This document shows positions 1-11,572 of a stretch of DNA of 64,000 nt, in pieces. The DNA is from Methylobacterium hispanicum (GTDB lineage: Bacteria > Pseudomonadota > Alphaproteobacteria > Rhizobiales > Beijerinckiaceae), in the NCBI RefSeq assembly GCF_022179285.1, contig NZ_BPQO01000034.1:1-64000 (forward strand), read 5' to 3'. The notes beneath the pieces were generated by a model. It had not been told where the DNA came from and did not search any database. It saw only the letters and a program-made list of their open reading frames with translations. Positions within the stretch are counted from its first letter, which is position 1; every line of letters starts with the position of its first letter. The translations under genes and the position numbers were made by a program.

Positions 1-115
1 GCCGGCCGCCTTGATGTCGCGACCGGCCGTCTTGCCTGCGTCGCCTGCCTCATGGCCGCCAACGCCCTCAACAATCCAGCCTGAGGTTTCGTCCTCAAAC
101 AGGCTCTGAGGCCGG

Positions 116-159
116 CCCGAGGTCGGCCCAAGGCCGGCCCGAGGTCGGCCAAAGGCCGG
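116..159. repeat. Two tandem 22-bp repeats
   Basis: Two adjacent 22-base units (116-137 and 138-159) differ at one position and are preceded by a partial copy. They are built from GGCC-rich halves (AGGTCGGCC and AAGGCCGG). They lie just past the stop codon of the leftward acetyltransferase-like gene, so a structural or terminator-like role is possible. No protein fits here. Confidence 0.6.
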
Positions 160-164
160 CGCAC

Positions 165-1361
165 TCACGCCGGTGGGCGTTCCCGCGCCCGCAGACGCCG
201 CACGCGACCGAGCAGGGCGAAGATGCGGGGATCGCGCTTGATCCGGCGCTTCAGCCGGGTGAGCCCGGCCGCGGCGAGCGCGAAGGCCCGGCCCCGCGGG
301 GTGACCGGCAGGACCGGCTGAGCGATCGCGATGGTCTCGTCGCAGGTGTTCTGCTTGTAGCGCGCCTCGCCGAGCCCGAGATCGAGGCTGCGCCGGCCCC
401 GAGCCGCCTGGTCGCGCACGAGATGCTGCAGCAGCAGGTCGCCGGGGCTGGAGCGGGCGACCTCCGCCTCGGCGTCGAAGGCGGTGAGCATGCCGCTGAA
501 CCGGTGCGCGTCCACCGCGCCCGCGAAGGTCGCGAGCACGCGGCCGCGGCCAGTCGCCACGAGCGCGTGGATCTCGATCGCCGGGTCGGGCCCCGCGGCG
601 GCGCGCTCGAGGAAGGCGCGGGTGGCGGGGTCGGCGTAGGGGTTGCGCAGCCCGAGTGCGGCGAGCCGCGCCGCCTTCTGCTCGTGGAAGGCCGCCAGGA
701 ACGCGACGCGCTCCCCCGGCGTCTCGGCCCGGACGTAGGCGAGGGGGCCGAGGCTCTCGGTCAGGCGCCTCTCCTTCGCGCGCAGCTTCTTGCGGGCCTC
801 CGCGCTGAAGGCGCGCCGCAGGCTGGCCTCCGGATCGGGCCCGAGCCGCATGCCGTAGGCATCGCTCGGGGCCGGTGGCGCCCCGGCCGCCAGGGGGTTC
901 GGCGTCCCATCCCAGAGACGGGGCTGGGGCCCGAGCAGGAACACGTCGATCCCCGCCTTCCGGCCCGCCCGCGCGAGCGCGCGCCGCAGCGCCGCGGGCG
1001 CGAGCGCCGCGGCCTCGGGATCGGCGAAGAGCGGCAGGTGGAAGTTCGCCTGCCCGCCGCCGACGACCCGCGCGACCCGCACGCCGAAGGACCGGCCCAC
1101 GCTCAAGGGCAGGAGCAGGCGCGGGCGCCCGGCCGCATCCCGCAGGACGAGCACCCGGATACCGGTGGGATCGGGCAGGGCGGCGACGTAGGCCGAGACC
1201 CAGGCGAAGCGCTGATAGGGCGTGGCGAGGATGCCGCCGCGCGCCTCAAGGCCGCGCCACAGATCCTCGGCGGCCGCGAGCCCGGGCAGGATCTCGGCCC
1301 GCAAGCCTTGACCGGCCGCGTCGGCGAGGCGTCCGTCGTGGTTCGGGACCGGAACCGTCAT
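165..1361 (-). CDS. GNAT-fold (CelD/BcsL-like) acetyltransferase family protein
   Basis: A predicted 398-residue cytoplasmic protein of the large, loosely conserved GNAT/CelD-BcsL group often found near polysaccharide genes. The C-terminal half has the typical stretch for this group: residues around KKLRAKERRL, then a FHEQKAARL segment, then LDLGLGEARYKQNTCD near the end, which resembles the acyl-CoA-binding end of the fold. I chose the ATG at 1361 because GGGGAGC lies just upstream; the open frame extends 38 codons further without a better site. The next gene, divergently transcribed, is a polysaccharide deacetylase, which supports a cell-envelope or exopolysaccharide role. The acceptor substrate cannot be told from sequence. 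Family assignment is fair, specific function unknown. Confidence 0.75.
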   Translation of the reverse strand: MTVPVPNHDGRLADAAGQGLRAEILPGLAAAEDLWRGLEARGGILATPYQRFAWVSAYVAALPDPTGIRVLVLRDAAGRPRLLLPLSVGRSFGVRVARVVGGGQANFHLPLFADPEAAALAPAALRRALARAGRKAGIDVFLLGPQPRLWDGTPNPLAAGAPPAPSDAYGMRLGPDPEASLRRAFSAEARKKLRAKERRLTESLGPLAYVRAETPGERVAFLAAFHEQKAARLAALGLRNPYADPATRAFLERAAAGPDPAIEIHALVATGRGRVLATFAGAVDAHRFSGMLTAFDAEAEVARSSPGDLLLQHLVRDQAARGRRSLDLGLGEARYKQNTCDETIAIAQPVLPVTPRGRAFALAAAGLTRLKRRIKRDPRIFALLGRVRRLRARERPPA

Positions 1362-1615
1362 GCGCTCCCCGCGTGCCCGGACCGCCGCGTCCGGGACGGC
1401 CTGCACGGGTCCGCGGCCCATGGCGAGTGAGCCGGGCCAGGACGTCGAACAAGAACACCGAGCAAGTGCAAGCAAGACCCCGTAGCACGCGGCTTGATGA
1501 AAGTGGACGATGCAGCGCGAGCGATCTCAATCACGCCGCCACTTTCCCCTTCCTTTACCGGCGCGCTGCTAGAAGCCGGCCTCGCGCCCGCTCCCGGGCT
1601 CCGGGCTCGGCCGCC

Positions 1616-2674
1616 ATGCTCTCCTCCCGCAGCCGCCACCGCCTGTTCGAGGCCGGGTTCCGGGCGGTCGCCGTGAGCGGCGCGGATCGCTGGCTCGCCC
1701 CGCTCGCCCGCGGGCGCGGCCTGATCCTCACCTTCCACCACGTCCGGCCCGAGCCGCCCGGAGCCTTCGCGCCGAACCGGCTGCTGGCGATCACGCCGGA
1801 CTTCCTCGACCTGACGCTCGGGACGCTGCGGGCGCGCGGCTTCGAGCTCTGCCCGCTCGACGCGGTGCCCGAGCGCCTCGCGCGCGAGACCGGGCCGCCC
1901 TTCTGCGCCCTGACCTTCGACGACGGCTACCGCGACAACGCGGTCCACGCCGCGCCGGTGCTGGCCCGGCACGGCGCGCCCTGGACGCTGTTCGTGGCGA
2001 GCGACTTCGCCGCGGGCGAGGGCCGGCTCTGGTGGGTCGAGCTGGAGCGCGCGGTGGCGCGCCTCGACCGGGTGCGGCTGGAGGCGGGCGGCCGCCTGAT
2101 CGACCTGCCGGCGCGCGATCCCGCCGAGAAGAGCCGCGCCTTCGAGGCGGTCTACGGCGCGCTGCGGGCCGGGCCGGAGGGGGAGCTGCTCGACCGGATC
2201 GGAGACCTCTGCGGCGCGGCCGGGTTCGTGCCCGGCACGGTCGCGGCCGAGCTGTGCCTGGACTGGGACGCGCTGCGGGCGCTCGGCCGCGACCCGGCGG
2301 TGAGCTTCGGCGCGCACACGCGCAGCCACCCGATGCTCGCCAAGCACCCGCGCGAGACGGCGCTGCGCGAGATCGCCGAGAGCCGGGCGCGGATCGAGGC
2401 GGAGCTCGGCCGGCCGGTGCGGCACCTGTCCTACCCGGTGGGGGACCCGCGCTCGGCGGGCCCCAGGGAGTTCGCGCTGGCGCGGGAACTCGGCTTCGCG
2501 ACCGCCGTGACGACCCGGCCGGGGCACCTCTTCGCGGAGCACACCGGGCACCTGCACGCCCTGCCGCGGGTCTCGGTCAACGGCTGCCACCAGTCGGCGG
2601 CGGCGCTCGGCGGCCTGCTCTCGGGCGTGCCGCTGCTGGCCTGGAACCGGGGGCGGCGGCTGAACGTCGGCTGA
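1616..2674 (+). CDS. Polysaccharide deacetylase (NodB-homology) family protein
   Basis: A 352-residue carbohydrate esterase family 4-type protein, expected to remove N- or O-acetyl groups from a polysaccharide. The NodB motifs are visible: LTFDDGYRDN (the metal and catalytic Asp pair), HTRSHPML (the two metal-binding His) and SYPVGDP. LTFHHVRP near the N-terminus is typical of the subgroup next to exopolysaccharide genes. No clear signal peptide is present, so it may act at the cytoplasmic side or be membrane-associated. The frame is open well upstream, but the ATG at 1616 begins the conserved part; the ribosome site is weak. It is divergent from the acetyltransferase-like gene, with which it may share a promoter region at 1362-1615. 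Confidence 0.88.
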   Translation: MLSSRSRHRLFEAGFRAVAVSGADRWLAPLARGRGLILTFHHVRPEPPGAFAPNRLLAITPDFLDLTLGTLRARGFELCPLDAVPERLARETGPPFCALTFDDGYRDNAVHAAPVLARHGAPWTLFVASDFAAGEGRLWWVELERAVARLDRVRLEAGGRLIDLPARDPAEKSRAFEAVYGALRAGPEGELLDRIGDLCGAAGFVPGTVAAELCLDWDALRALGRDPAVSFGAHTRSHPMLAKHPRETALREIAESRARIEAELGRPVRHLSYPVGDPRSAGPREFALARELGFATAVTTRPGHLFAEHTGHLHALPRVSVNGCHQSAAALGGLLSGVPLLAWNRGRRLNVG

Positions 2675-2683
2675 TCCTCCGGA

Positions 2684-3004
2684 TCAGCGGCGCCGGCCCG
2701 AGGTGAAGACCGCGCGCTGGCGCCCGTGCCGGCCCCGGTAGCGCCGGCCGCGCGCCGGCTCGGCCTGGGGCTCCTCCGCCTGCGGGATGGCGGCCTGCGG
2801 GGCGGTGGAATCGGCCGCCGCGAAGCCGCCCGCCACGTTGCGGGCGGCGGGGCCGAACATCGCGAGGCACTGGTTGTAGGCGAGATCGTTCTTCAGCCGC
2901 TCGCACTCGCCGACGGAGCGCGGGGTCCCCTGAGCGAGGGCAGGGCCGGCGGCGAGGACGACGAGGCCGGCGAGGACGGGCCGGCACGGGAACGATCGGG
3001 GCAT
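2684..3004 (-). CDS. Small secreted protein of unknown function
   Basis: A 106-residue protein with a clear signal peptide (residues 1-24, ending AALAQ-like in PALAQG). The short mature part has two cysteines (in GECERLKND and YNQCLAMFG), which could form one disulfide, followed by an Ala/Pro/Glu-rich and then Arg-rich tail. It converges with the deacetylase gene, ending only nine bases from it. Family not recognised. The signal peptide and good codon use argue it is real. Confidence 0.7.
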   Translation of the reverse strand: MPRSFPCRPVLAGLVVLAAGPALAQGTPRSVGECERLKNDLAYNQCLAMFGPAARNVAGGFAAADSTAPQAAIPQAEEPQAEPARGRRYRGRHGRQRAVFTSGRRR

Positions 3005-3102
3005 CGGATATCGCGGCTGGAGGAGGGCAAGCGCGGCGCTTGCCCCGCCTTCTCATCCCCGAGTGCGGCGAAATCTGGGGCCCCGGAGCCTCGGGCGGCC
3101 GC

Positions 3103-3321
3103 TCAGGCGTCGGGCCGTTCCATCCAGCGGATCAGCGGCATCAGGGGAAAGATCCAGGCGATGCCGAGGATGCAGTAGACCACCGTCTGCAGCGCCGGGT
3201 GCAACTGGGAGATGCGGCTGTCGGCGAGCGCCATGGCGAGCGGGGCGTAGAGCATCACGAAGGCGATGAGCCCCACCGTCCCGATCAGGGTGCGGGTCCG
3301 ACGGCGCAGGGCGCTCCTCAT
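3103..3321 (-). CDS. DUF2842 small membrane protein
   Basis: A 72-residue protein with two predicted membrane helices (residues about 10-31 and 44-62), matching the alphaproteobacterial DUF2842 family in size and in the end LMPLIRWMERPD. Its function is unknown. The start at 3321 is set by a perfect AGGAGG six bases upstream; the open frame extends 31 codons further but that part is Arg-rich noise. It is divergent from ctaA, and DUF2842 is often found beside cytochrome oxidase assembly genes, so a link to respiratory-chain assembly is possible but unproven. Confidence 0.82.
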   Translation of the reverse strand: MRSALRRRTRTLIGTVGLIAFVMLYAPLAMALADSRISQLHPALQTVVYCILGIAWIFPLMPLIRWMERPDA

Positions 3322-3458
3322 GGCGATCCTCCTGGTACTAAAGACACGCGGCCCGGCATGCCGCCACAGCGATGCCGCAGCGGCACCGACGCGCGTTGCC
3401 CCGGGCGCCGGCATTGCCTAACCGGGGGCGGACGTAACCGAAAAGCAGACCTGACGCG

Positions 3459-4589
3459 ATGCGGCTCTCCACCCTCGGCCGGCCCGAAGCCCCGTCCGGC
3501 CCGACGCGCGGCTCGAACGCGGTGCGCACCTGGCTCTACATCGTGGCGGCCCTCGTGGTCGCGATGGTGGCGGTGGGCGGCGCGACCCGGCTCACCGGCT
3601 CCGGCCTCTCGATCACCGAGTGGCGCCCCGTGACCGGCGCGGTGCCGCCGCTGTCGGCCGCGGACTGGGCCAACGAGTTCGACAAGTACCGCGACACGCC
3701 CCAGTACCGGATCCTCAACCAGGGCATGGGGCTCGCCGACTTCAAGGTGCTCTACTTCTGGGAATGGGGGCACCGGCTGCTCGGGCGCTTCCTCGGCCTC
3801 GCCTTCTTCCTGCCGCTCCTCTGGTTCTGGTGGCGGGGCCTCGTCGGGCGCCGGCTCGGGCTCGGCCTGCTGGCTCTCGGCCTCCTCGGCGGGCTCCAGG
3901 GCACGGTCGGCTGGATCATGGTGGCCTCGGGCCTCAAGCCCGGCATGACCGCGGTGGCGCCGCTCAAGCTCGCCATCCACCTCACCCTCGCGAGCCTGAT
4001 CCTGGCCGGCCTCGTCTGGCTGGCGGCGGGCGAGCGGCGGGACGCACGCCCCGCGGCGCCCGGGCGGCTGCGCGCCGCCGCGCTCGCCCTGCCGGCCCTG
4101 GTGCTGGCGCAGATCTTCCTCGGCGGCCTCGTGGCGGGATCGCACGCGGGCCTGCTCTACAACACCTGGCCGACCATGGACGGCGCGCTGGTCCCGCCGC
4201 ACGCGGAGCTGTTCGCGGTGACACCCTGGATCGAGAACTTCGTCGACAACGCCACCCTGGTCCAGCTCAACCACCGCCTCGTGGCCTACCTGATCGTGCT
4301 GGCCGCGCTCGCCCACGCGGTCGATGCTTGGCTTTCGAGAGCCGCGGGCGGGGTGCGGGAACGCGCCGCGGGCGTCGCCGCCCTCGCGGTGGCGCAGATG
4401 GGTCTCGGCATCGTCACCCTGCTGCTCGCCGTGCCGCTCTGGGCGGGCCTCGCCCATCAGGTCCTGGCCATGGGCGTGCTGGTGATGGCGACCGTGCACG
4501 CCCGCCTGAGCCTGGGTTCGGAGGCCGCCGCCCCCGCGCGCGGCGAGACCGCCTTCGGCTTCGAGGGGCTGGCGGGCGGCGGCATCTGA
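3459..4589 (+). CDS. ctaA: Heme A synthase (COX15/CtaA type 2)
   Basis: A 376-residue integral membrane enzyme that oxidises heme O to heme A for aa3-type cytochrome oxidase. Eight hydrophobic helices are visible in two homologous four-helix halves. Hallmarks are GGATRLTGSGLSITEW after helix 1, FWEWGHRLLGR with the first heme-ligand His, NTWPTMDG, and paired His residues in QLNHRLVAY and LAHQVLAMG. Length and motifs match the proteobacterial/mitochondrial COX15 type rather than the shorter Gram-positive CtaA. It stands alone, divergent from a DUF2842 gene. Nothing is unusual in the sequence. Confidence 0.95.
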   Translation: MRLSTLGRPEAPSGPTRGSNAVRTWLYIVAALVVAMVAVGGATRLTGSGLSITEWRPVTGAVPPLSAADWANEFDKYRDTPQYRILNQGMGLADFKVLYFWEWGHRLLGRFLGLAFFLPLLWFWWRGLVGRRLGLGLLALGLLGGLQGTVGWIMVASGLKPGMTAVAPLKLAIHLTLASLILAGLVWLAAGERRDARPAAPGRLRAAALALPALVLAQIFLGGLVAGSHAGLLYNTWPTMDGALVPPHAELFAVTPWIENFVDNATLVQLNHRLVAYLIVLAALAHAVDAWLSRAAGGVRERAAGVAALAVAQMGLGIVTLLLAVPLWAGLAHQVLAMGVLVMATVHARLSLGSEAAAPARGETAFGFEGLAGGGI

Positions 4590-4628
4590 GCCGGGACCGC
4601 GTCACGAAACGGTCTCGGAACTCGCCTA

Positions 4629-4727
4629 GAGCCGTTCCCGAACACCTTGCGATCGGGAACGGCTCCAACCTCTCGTCTTGACGCGCTCTCCTGCGCCGAA
4701 CCGGCGTCCAGTTCGGCGCAAGAGCGC
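4629..4727. repeat. Two consecutive hairpin-forming inverted repeats
   Basis: Downstream of ctaA lie a perfect 13-bp inverted repeat (GAGCCGTTCCCGA at 4629-4641 with its complement at 4653-4665) and a second one (TGCGCCGAAC 4692-4701 with 4711-4720), extended by GCGCTCT/AGAGCGC outside it. Neither is followed by a T-run. They could terminate ctaA, or be copies of a dispersed palindromic repeat. The rest of 4590-4938 shows no gene; it must hold the promoter for the next gene. Confidence 0.65.
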
Positions 4728-4938
4728 TCCAAGCGTTCCGGGGAGCGCGGAGCCGCCGCGGAGGCCACCAAGCAACCGCAAGGCTCCATGCGACCTTTTG
4801 CTGCGCAGCGAACCTGCTGCACAGCACAATCCTTCACCACGTCCGCAGATCGGCGTGGATATCCAGTGTTTACGCAGTCCGCGCACGGAACGACTTCGCC
4901 TCGAAAATCTTACACTGCACGCGTTGCAGGAGGGACAG

Positions 4939-5625
4939 ATGTTCCTGGCCGAGGATGGGAGACCGCTTTCACTCACGTGGCACTACACCAAGCGGGAGAT
5001 GCTCGCCGACGGGGTGGTGCACGGGCTCGGGGTCGTGCTCGGGCTCACCGGCGCGGTCGCGATCGTGGCGACCTCGCTCACCGCCCATCTCGGGTGGGGC
5101 GAGCGCGTGGCGGTGGTGGTCTACGCCACCGCCCTGGTGGGGATGCTCGGCGTCTCGGCGACCTACAACCTCTATCCGGTCAGCCCGCGCAAGTGGCTGC
5201 TGCGCCGCGCCGACCACGCGCTGATCTACCTGATGATCGCGGGCACCTACACGCCGCTGGTCACCCTCGTCGGCACAGGTCCGACCGCCTGGGCGCTGCT
5301 CGCGGTGATCTGGGTGGTGGCCTCGATCGGCATCGCGGTGAAGCTCTTCTTCCCCGGCCGCTACGACAGGCTCTCGATCGGGCTCTACCTCGTGCTCGGC
5401 TGGAGCGGCCTGCTGGCCTACGAGTCGGTGATCGCCGTGCTTCAACCGACGGCGCTCTGGCTGCTCGCCATCGGGGGCGCGCTCTACACGGTCGGCGTCG
5501 TCTTCCACGTCTGGCGCAGCCTGCCCTTCCAGAACGCGATCTGGCACGCCTTCGTGCTCGCCGCGACGGCGTGCCACTACGGCACCGTCTGGGCCAGCAT
5601 GTCGGGCGTGGCGGCGCTGAGCTGA
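4939..5625 (+). CDS. Hemolysin III family (PAQR-like) membrane protein
   Basis: A 228-residue seven-helix membrane protein of the hemolysin III/YqfA family. The family signature is visible: DGVVHGLGVVLGL at the start, TYNLYPV, DHALIYLMIAGTYTPL in the middle, and the C-terminal FHVWRSLPFQNAIWHAFVLA with HYGTVW. The conserved His and Asp residues form the putative metal site of the PAQR fold. The role in bacteria is unclear (membrane homeostasis; the hemolysin name is historical). The start at 4939 has GGAGGGAC just upstream; the open frame runs 87 codons further back without family similarity. Confidence 0.9.
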   Translation: MFLAEDGRPLSLTWHYTKREMLADGVVHGLGVVLGLTGAVAIVATSLTAHLGWGERVAVVVYATALVGMLGVSATYNLYPVSPRKWLLRRADHALIYLMIAGTYTPLVTLVGTGPTAWALLAVIWVVASIGIAVKLFFPGRYDRLSIGLYLVLGWSGLLAYESVIAVLQPTALWLLAIGGALYTVGVVFHVWRSLPFQNAIWHAFVLAATACHYGTVWASMSGVAALS

Positions 5626-5677
5626 GGGCGGGCAGGGCCCGCTCCGTCCTGCGATAGGATCCTCGTGGGAGCGCGCC

Positions 5678-5715
5678 CGCGAGGCGCCTCCCCGTCCGCG
5701 GGGAGGCGCCTCGCG
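5678..5715. terminator. 16-bp perfect stem hairpin between convergent genes
   Basis: CGCGAGGCGCCTCCCC at 5678-5693 is exactly complementary to 5700-5715 with a six-base loop. It sits between the hemolysin III-type gene and the convergent secreted-protein gene ending at 5776. No T-run follows, so it may stop both transcripts by structure alone or act with Rho. Confidence 0.6.
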
Positions 5716-5775
5716 TGGGCCGTCCGCGCGCGGACGACCCCGCGGATACGGGGCCGGAGCCGTCGGCGCCGCGTC

Positions 5776-6423
5776 CTACCGGGCGGGTGTCCAGGCGTTG
5801 ATCACCCGCATGCCGCTGACCTGCGCGGTGGCCTGCTCCGGCACCGCGGCCGGGCTGCGGGGGGTGCGCTTCATCCGGGCGAGCACCCGGCGGGCCTCGT
5901 CGGCCGGGAGGGCGCCCACCGGCGTGACCATCGCGGCGAGCTGACGGCGGGTCTGCTTGCCGACGAGGGGCGAGCTCTGGGCCGGCTCGAAATCGCGCAT
6001 CGTGTGGCGCTTCTCGACCGAACCGGTGAAGACCTGAGGCCCGCTCTTCAGGATGACGATGTCGCCCGGCCGCAGGGTCTCGTCCCGCATCAGGGCGGCG
6101 GCGGGGCCGGCCGACATGTCGAGCGGCATCTGCCGGTCGGTGATCTTCACCTTCAGCGGCTCGGGCTTGTGCAGCGCCGTGTAGCGGGTGCGCGGGCGCG
6201 GGCGTTCCACCCGGCGGGCGCGGCGGCGGTAGCCGTCGTCGTAGCCGTGCCCGTAGGCGGGAACCTGAACCTGCGGTTGTGGGGCCTGCTGCTGCGGCGC
6301 CGCCTGCGGCCGCCCGAACAGGGCCTCGAACAGGCCGCCGTCCTGCGCGTGGGCGGCGGTGCCCGCCATCAATCCAAACGCGGTCAGCGCCAGGACGGCG
6401 CGGCGGGGGCTTGTCGCGGGCAT
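5776..6423 (-). CDS. Secreted protein of unknown function
   Basis: A 215-residue protein with a cleavable signal peptide (residues 1-27, ending AAHAQ). A Gln/Pro-rich linker (about 38-60) and an Arg/Tyr-rich stretch precede a more conserved-looking domain from about residue 85 (LKVKITDRQMPLDMSAG), including LRPGDIVILKSGPQVF. It is predicted periplasmic. No family is recognised and there are no metal-site clusters or enzyme motifs. It stands alone between convergent and divergent neighbours. Confidence 0.72.
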   Translation of the reverse strand: MPATSPRRAVLALTAFGLMAGTAAHAQDGGLFEALFGRPQAAPQQQAPQPQVQVPAYGHGYDDGYRRRARRVERPRPRTRYTALHKPEPLKVKITDRQMPLDMSAGPAAALMRDETLRPGDIVILKSGPQVFTGSVEKRHTMRDFEPAQSSPLVGKQTRRQLAAMVTPVGALPADEARRVLARMKRTPRSPAAVPEQATAQVSGMRVINAWTPAR

Positions 6424-6522
6424 CGGTTTCTCCGGAGCGCGGTGACGCGAGCGTCGTCCGTGCGCTCAACGAAAAGTTGACCGCGGCAGTTCCGGACGTT
6501 CAGCCTTCCTTAAGGGGTAGGC

Positions 6523-6771
6523 TCAGGCCGGGGCGGCCTGCTCGCCCTCGCCGATGCAGTCGAGGGCGCGCTCGACCGCGCCGACCGCGTCGAGCAGGTG
6601 CTGCACGGTGCGCTCGACCTCGAGCGGCGGGCGGCCCGTGCCGGCGGCGCGGGCGCAGACGTCCTCGAGCTGCTCCAGCAGGGTGAGGAGGTCGCCCGCG
6701 ACCGCGACGACCTCGCAGCGGGCGAGTTTCGCGACGGGCTGGCGCTGGCGGAAGGGCAGGACGTTGCTCAT
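6523..6771 (-). CDS. Small protein of unknown function
   Basis: An 82-residue predicted cytoplasmic, mostly helical protein beginning MSNVLPFRQRQ, a start seen in several short alphaproteobacterial proteins. The ribosome site is weak. The open frame continues far upstream, but that part would overlap the opposite-strand lipoprotein gene, so the ATG at 6771 is the sensible start. The 250 bases upstream hold no other gene. Confidence 0.6.
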   Translation of the reverse strand: MSNVLPFRQRQPVAKLARCEVVAVAGDLLTLLEQLEDVCARAAGTGRPPLEVERTVQHLLDAVGAVERALDCIGEGEQAAPA

Positions 6772-7021
6772 CGGGATCGCTTGTCGCCGAGGCCCCGCGG
6801 ATTCGCCAGGGGAGGGCGGCCATCCTCCACACGATTGCGGCCGGGCATGGCCGGGAAGCCGCGCGGGTGGTGAGTTTTTCGTGGCCGGATCGCCTCGCAT
6901 CGTGTCGACCCGCACGCCGGGGCCGGGTCGGAGGCCGGCCCGAGGCTTGACGGCGGCTCCGGGCCGGCCCACGCCGACCGGGAGGGCCGCCCCCGGCCGT
7001 CCCCCGAAGCGAGACGACCCG

Positions 7022-7240
7022 ATGCGCATCAGCCTGTCCCCGACCCGCCTGTCCCTCCTGCTCGCGGCCTGCCTCGCCCTCGGCGCCTGCACCAGCAGCG
7101 GCGACAGCGGCTTCTCACAGCAGTTCAGCGCCGACGCGTTCAGCCGCTCCAACGACACCAACGGCACCCAGACCCGCCGCGACGTGAACCGCAGCTACAC
7201 CCAGCCCTCGCTGCCGACGATCGGCAACCGCGGGTACTGA
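7022..7240 (+). CDS. Small lipoprotein
   Basis: A 72-residue protein with a lipoprotein signal: basic N-terminus, hydrophobic stretch LSLLLAACLAL and lipobox LGAC with the acylated Cys at residue 23. The mature part is short, Ser/Asn/Thr-rich and likely unstructured. It should be anchored in the outer or inner membrane. No family is recognised. The ATG at 7022 follows an Arg/Pro-rich out-of-character stretch, so the upstream extension of the frame was discarded. Confidence 0.72.
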   Translation: MRISLSPTRLSLLLAACLALGACTSSGDSGFSQQFSADAFSRSNDTNGTQTRRDVNRSYTQPSLPTIGNRGY

Positions 7241-7249
7241 GACCGGACC

Positions 7250-7276
7250 GGGGGCCCCGCTACGGCGGCGGCCCCC
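7250..7276. terminator. GC-rich hairpin between convergent genes
   Basis: GGGGGCC at 7250-7256 pairs with GGCCCCC at 7270-7276. It lies between the lipoprotein stop and the convergent gene end at 7303 and could terminate both. No T-run is present. Confidence 0.45.
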
Positions 7277-7302
7277 CGCGAGGATCGACCGGGACGCCGC
7301 CC

Positions 7303-8376
7303 TCAGCGCTTCCCCAGCGCGTCCGCGAAGGCCGCGATGCGGTTGCGGGCGTAGGTGGGCAGGCCCGCGCTGATCGAGTTGCCGGTGTTGAAGCTCGAAT
7401 TGCCCATCAGCACCTGGGCCGGCAGCAGGTTCTTCAGCACCGGCACGCGGGCGTACTCCGCCTTGCGGTCGAGCACGTCGGCCTTGATCGCCAGCGCCAT
7501 GTAGGTGGTGACCACGGTCCGCTGCGGGTCTCCCGGCACCGGCTGCAGCACCGCCAGGAACTTGCCGAAGCGCAGGATCTGGTTGACCCAGAAGATCGTC
7601 TGCTCGATCCCCCCGGTCACCGGCGTGTCGACCTTCGTCAGCGCCCCCAGCGTCGCGGCCTTCTCGGGCGGCAGCACCCGCAGCTCGCTCTGGAAGGAGA
7701 CGAACTCGGCGATCTTCTTGGACGAGCCCTCCTCCAGCTTGTTGGCGAGCTTCACCCCGAGCGGCAGCTTGCCCTCCAGGTCGTAGCGCGACTCGATGCA
7801 GGTGGTGCCGGCCTCGCACCAGGGCCGGTCGGGCCGGCGCGCGAAGGCGGCGGCGGGGTCCTTGGTGGGCGTCACGTCGGCGGGATTGAGCGCCTTGTGG
7901 CGGATCGCCGGGTCCATGGCCTGGACAAAGGCGAGGTTGGCGAAGGCCTGCAGGTCGATCGCCTCGGGCGGCCGGGCCACCACGAAGCGCCCCTCCGCCA
8001 CGTAGACCTTCAGGGTCTCGTGGCGCTGCTTCGTCACGCCGTTCACCGTCTGGGCGTAGTCCGGCTCCTTGTAGCCGGGGAAGGGCGCGAGCGCGGCGGC
8101 CTCGGCGGGCCTCTGCCGCTGCCAGTCGAGATAGGGGGTGAGCCCGCTCTCCGGGTTCTGCGGCTGGTCGCGCCGGTCGCTGAACAGGATCGTGCCGGGC
8201 TTGAGCATCGCCGGATCCTGCGCGGTGACGGCGGGGACCTCCCGGATCCGCTCGGAGGCGGGCGCGCCCGTGCCGGGGCCGGCCGCCGGCGTCTTCACCT
8301 GGGCCTGGGCTGGCGAGGGGGCGGGGAGGGCGGCGATCAGGGCGAGAGCCAGGGCTGCCGGAAGCTGTGTCCGCAC
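7303..8376 (-). CDS. Secreted protein of unknown function
   Basis: A 357-residue exported protein with a signal peptide (residues 1-26, ending PAQAQ). Two cysteines close together (in PWCEAGTTCIESRY) probably form a disulfide in the periplasm. The protein seems to be one alpha/beta domain; no catalytic motif or family could be named. It lies 49 bases downstream of the penicillin-binding protein gene and reads the same way as a separate frame, so the two could be co-transcribed and this protein might serve the cell envelope. Confidence 0.72.
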   Translation of the reverse strand: MRTQLPAALALALIAALPAPSPAQAQVKTPAAGPGTGAPASERIREVPAVTAQDPAMLKPGTILFSDRRDQPQNPESGLTPYLDWQRQRPAEAAALAPFPGYKEPDYAQTVNGVTKQRHETLKVYVAEGRFVVARPPEAIDLQAFANLAFVQAMDPAIRHKALNPADVTPTKDPAAAFARRPDRPWCEAGTTCIESRYDLEGKLPLGVKLANKLEEGSSKKIAEFVSFQSELRVLPPEKAATLGALTKVDTPVTGGIEQTIFWVNQILRFGKFLAVLQPVPGDPQRTVVTTYMALAIKADVLDRKAEYARVPVLKNLLPAQVLMGNSSFNTGNSISAGLPTYARNRIAAFADALGKR

Positions 8377-8425
8377 GGGGCGTTGTCCTCGGAGGATGTC
8401 GGGGAGGATGTCGGGAAGGGGCGCG

Positions 8426-11404
<2,979 letters not shown>

Positions 11405-11572
11405 ACGGTCCGGGGTGCCGCGGCTCTCGTCTCGTGCCCGGCCGGAAGTGGCCTCGCGCCGGGGCCCCGATAGGGGCGCCACAACGCGGCTGTTTTAAGG
11501 TGACGGGCGATACGGCAACGCTTTTCCATGAGGGCGCGTTAGGACGCCGGCCCCACGCCCGCGGAGGCGCCC

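Noticed and set aside
3620..4681. Second gene overlapping ctaA in another frame
   Set aside because: Arg/Ala/Pro-rich shadow of the well-conserved heme A synthase frame.
4629..4727. Intrinsic terminators with U-tract
   Set aside because: The hairpins are strong, but no T-run follows; listed only as inverted repeats.
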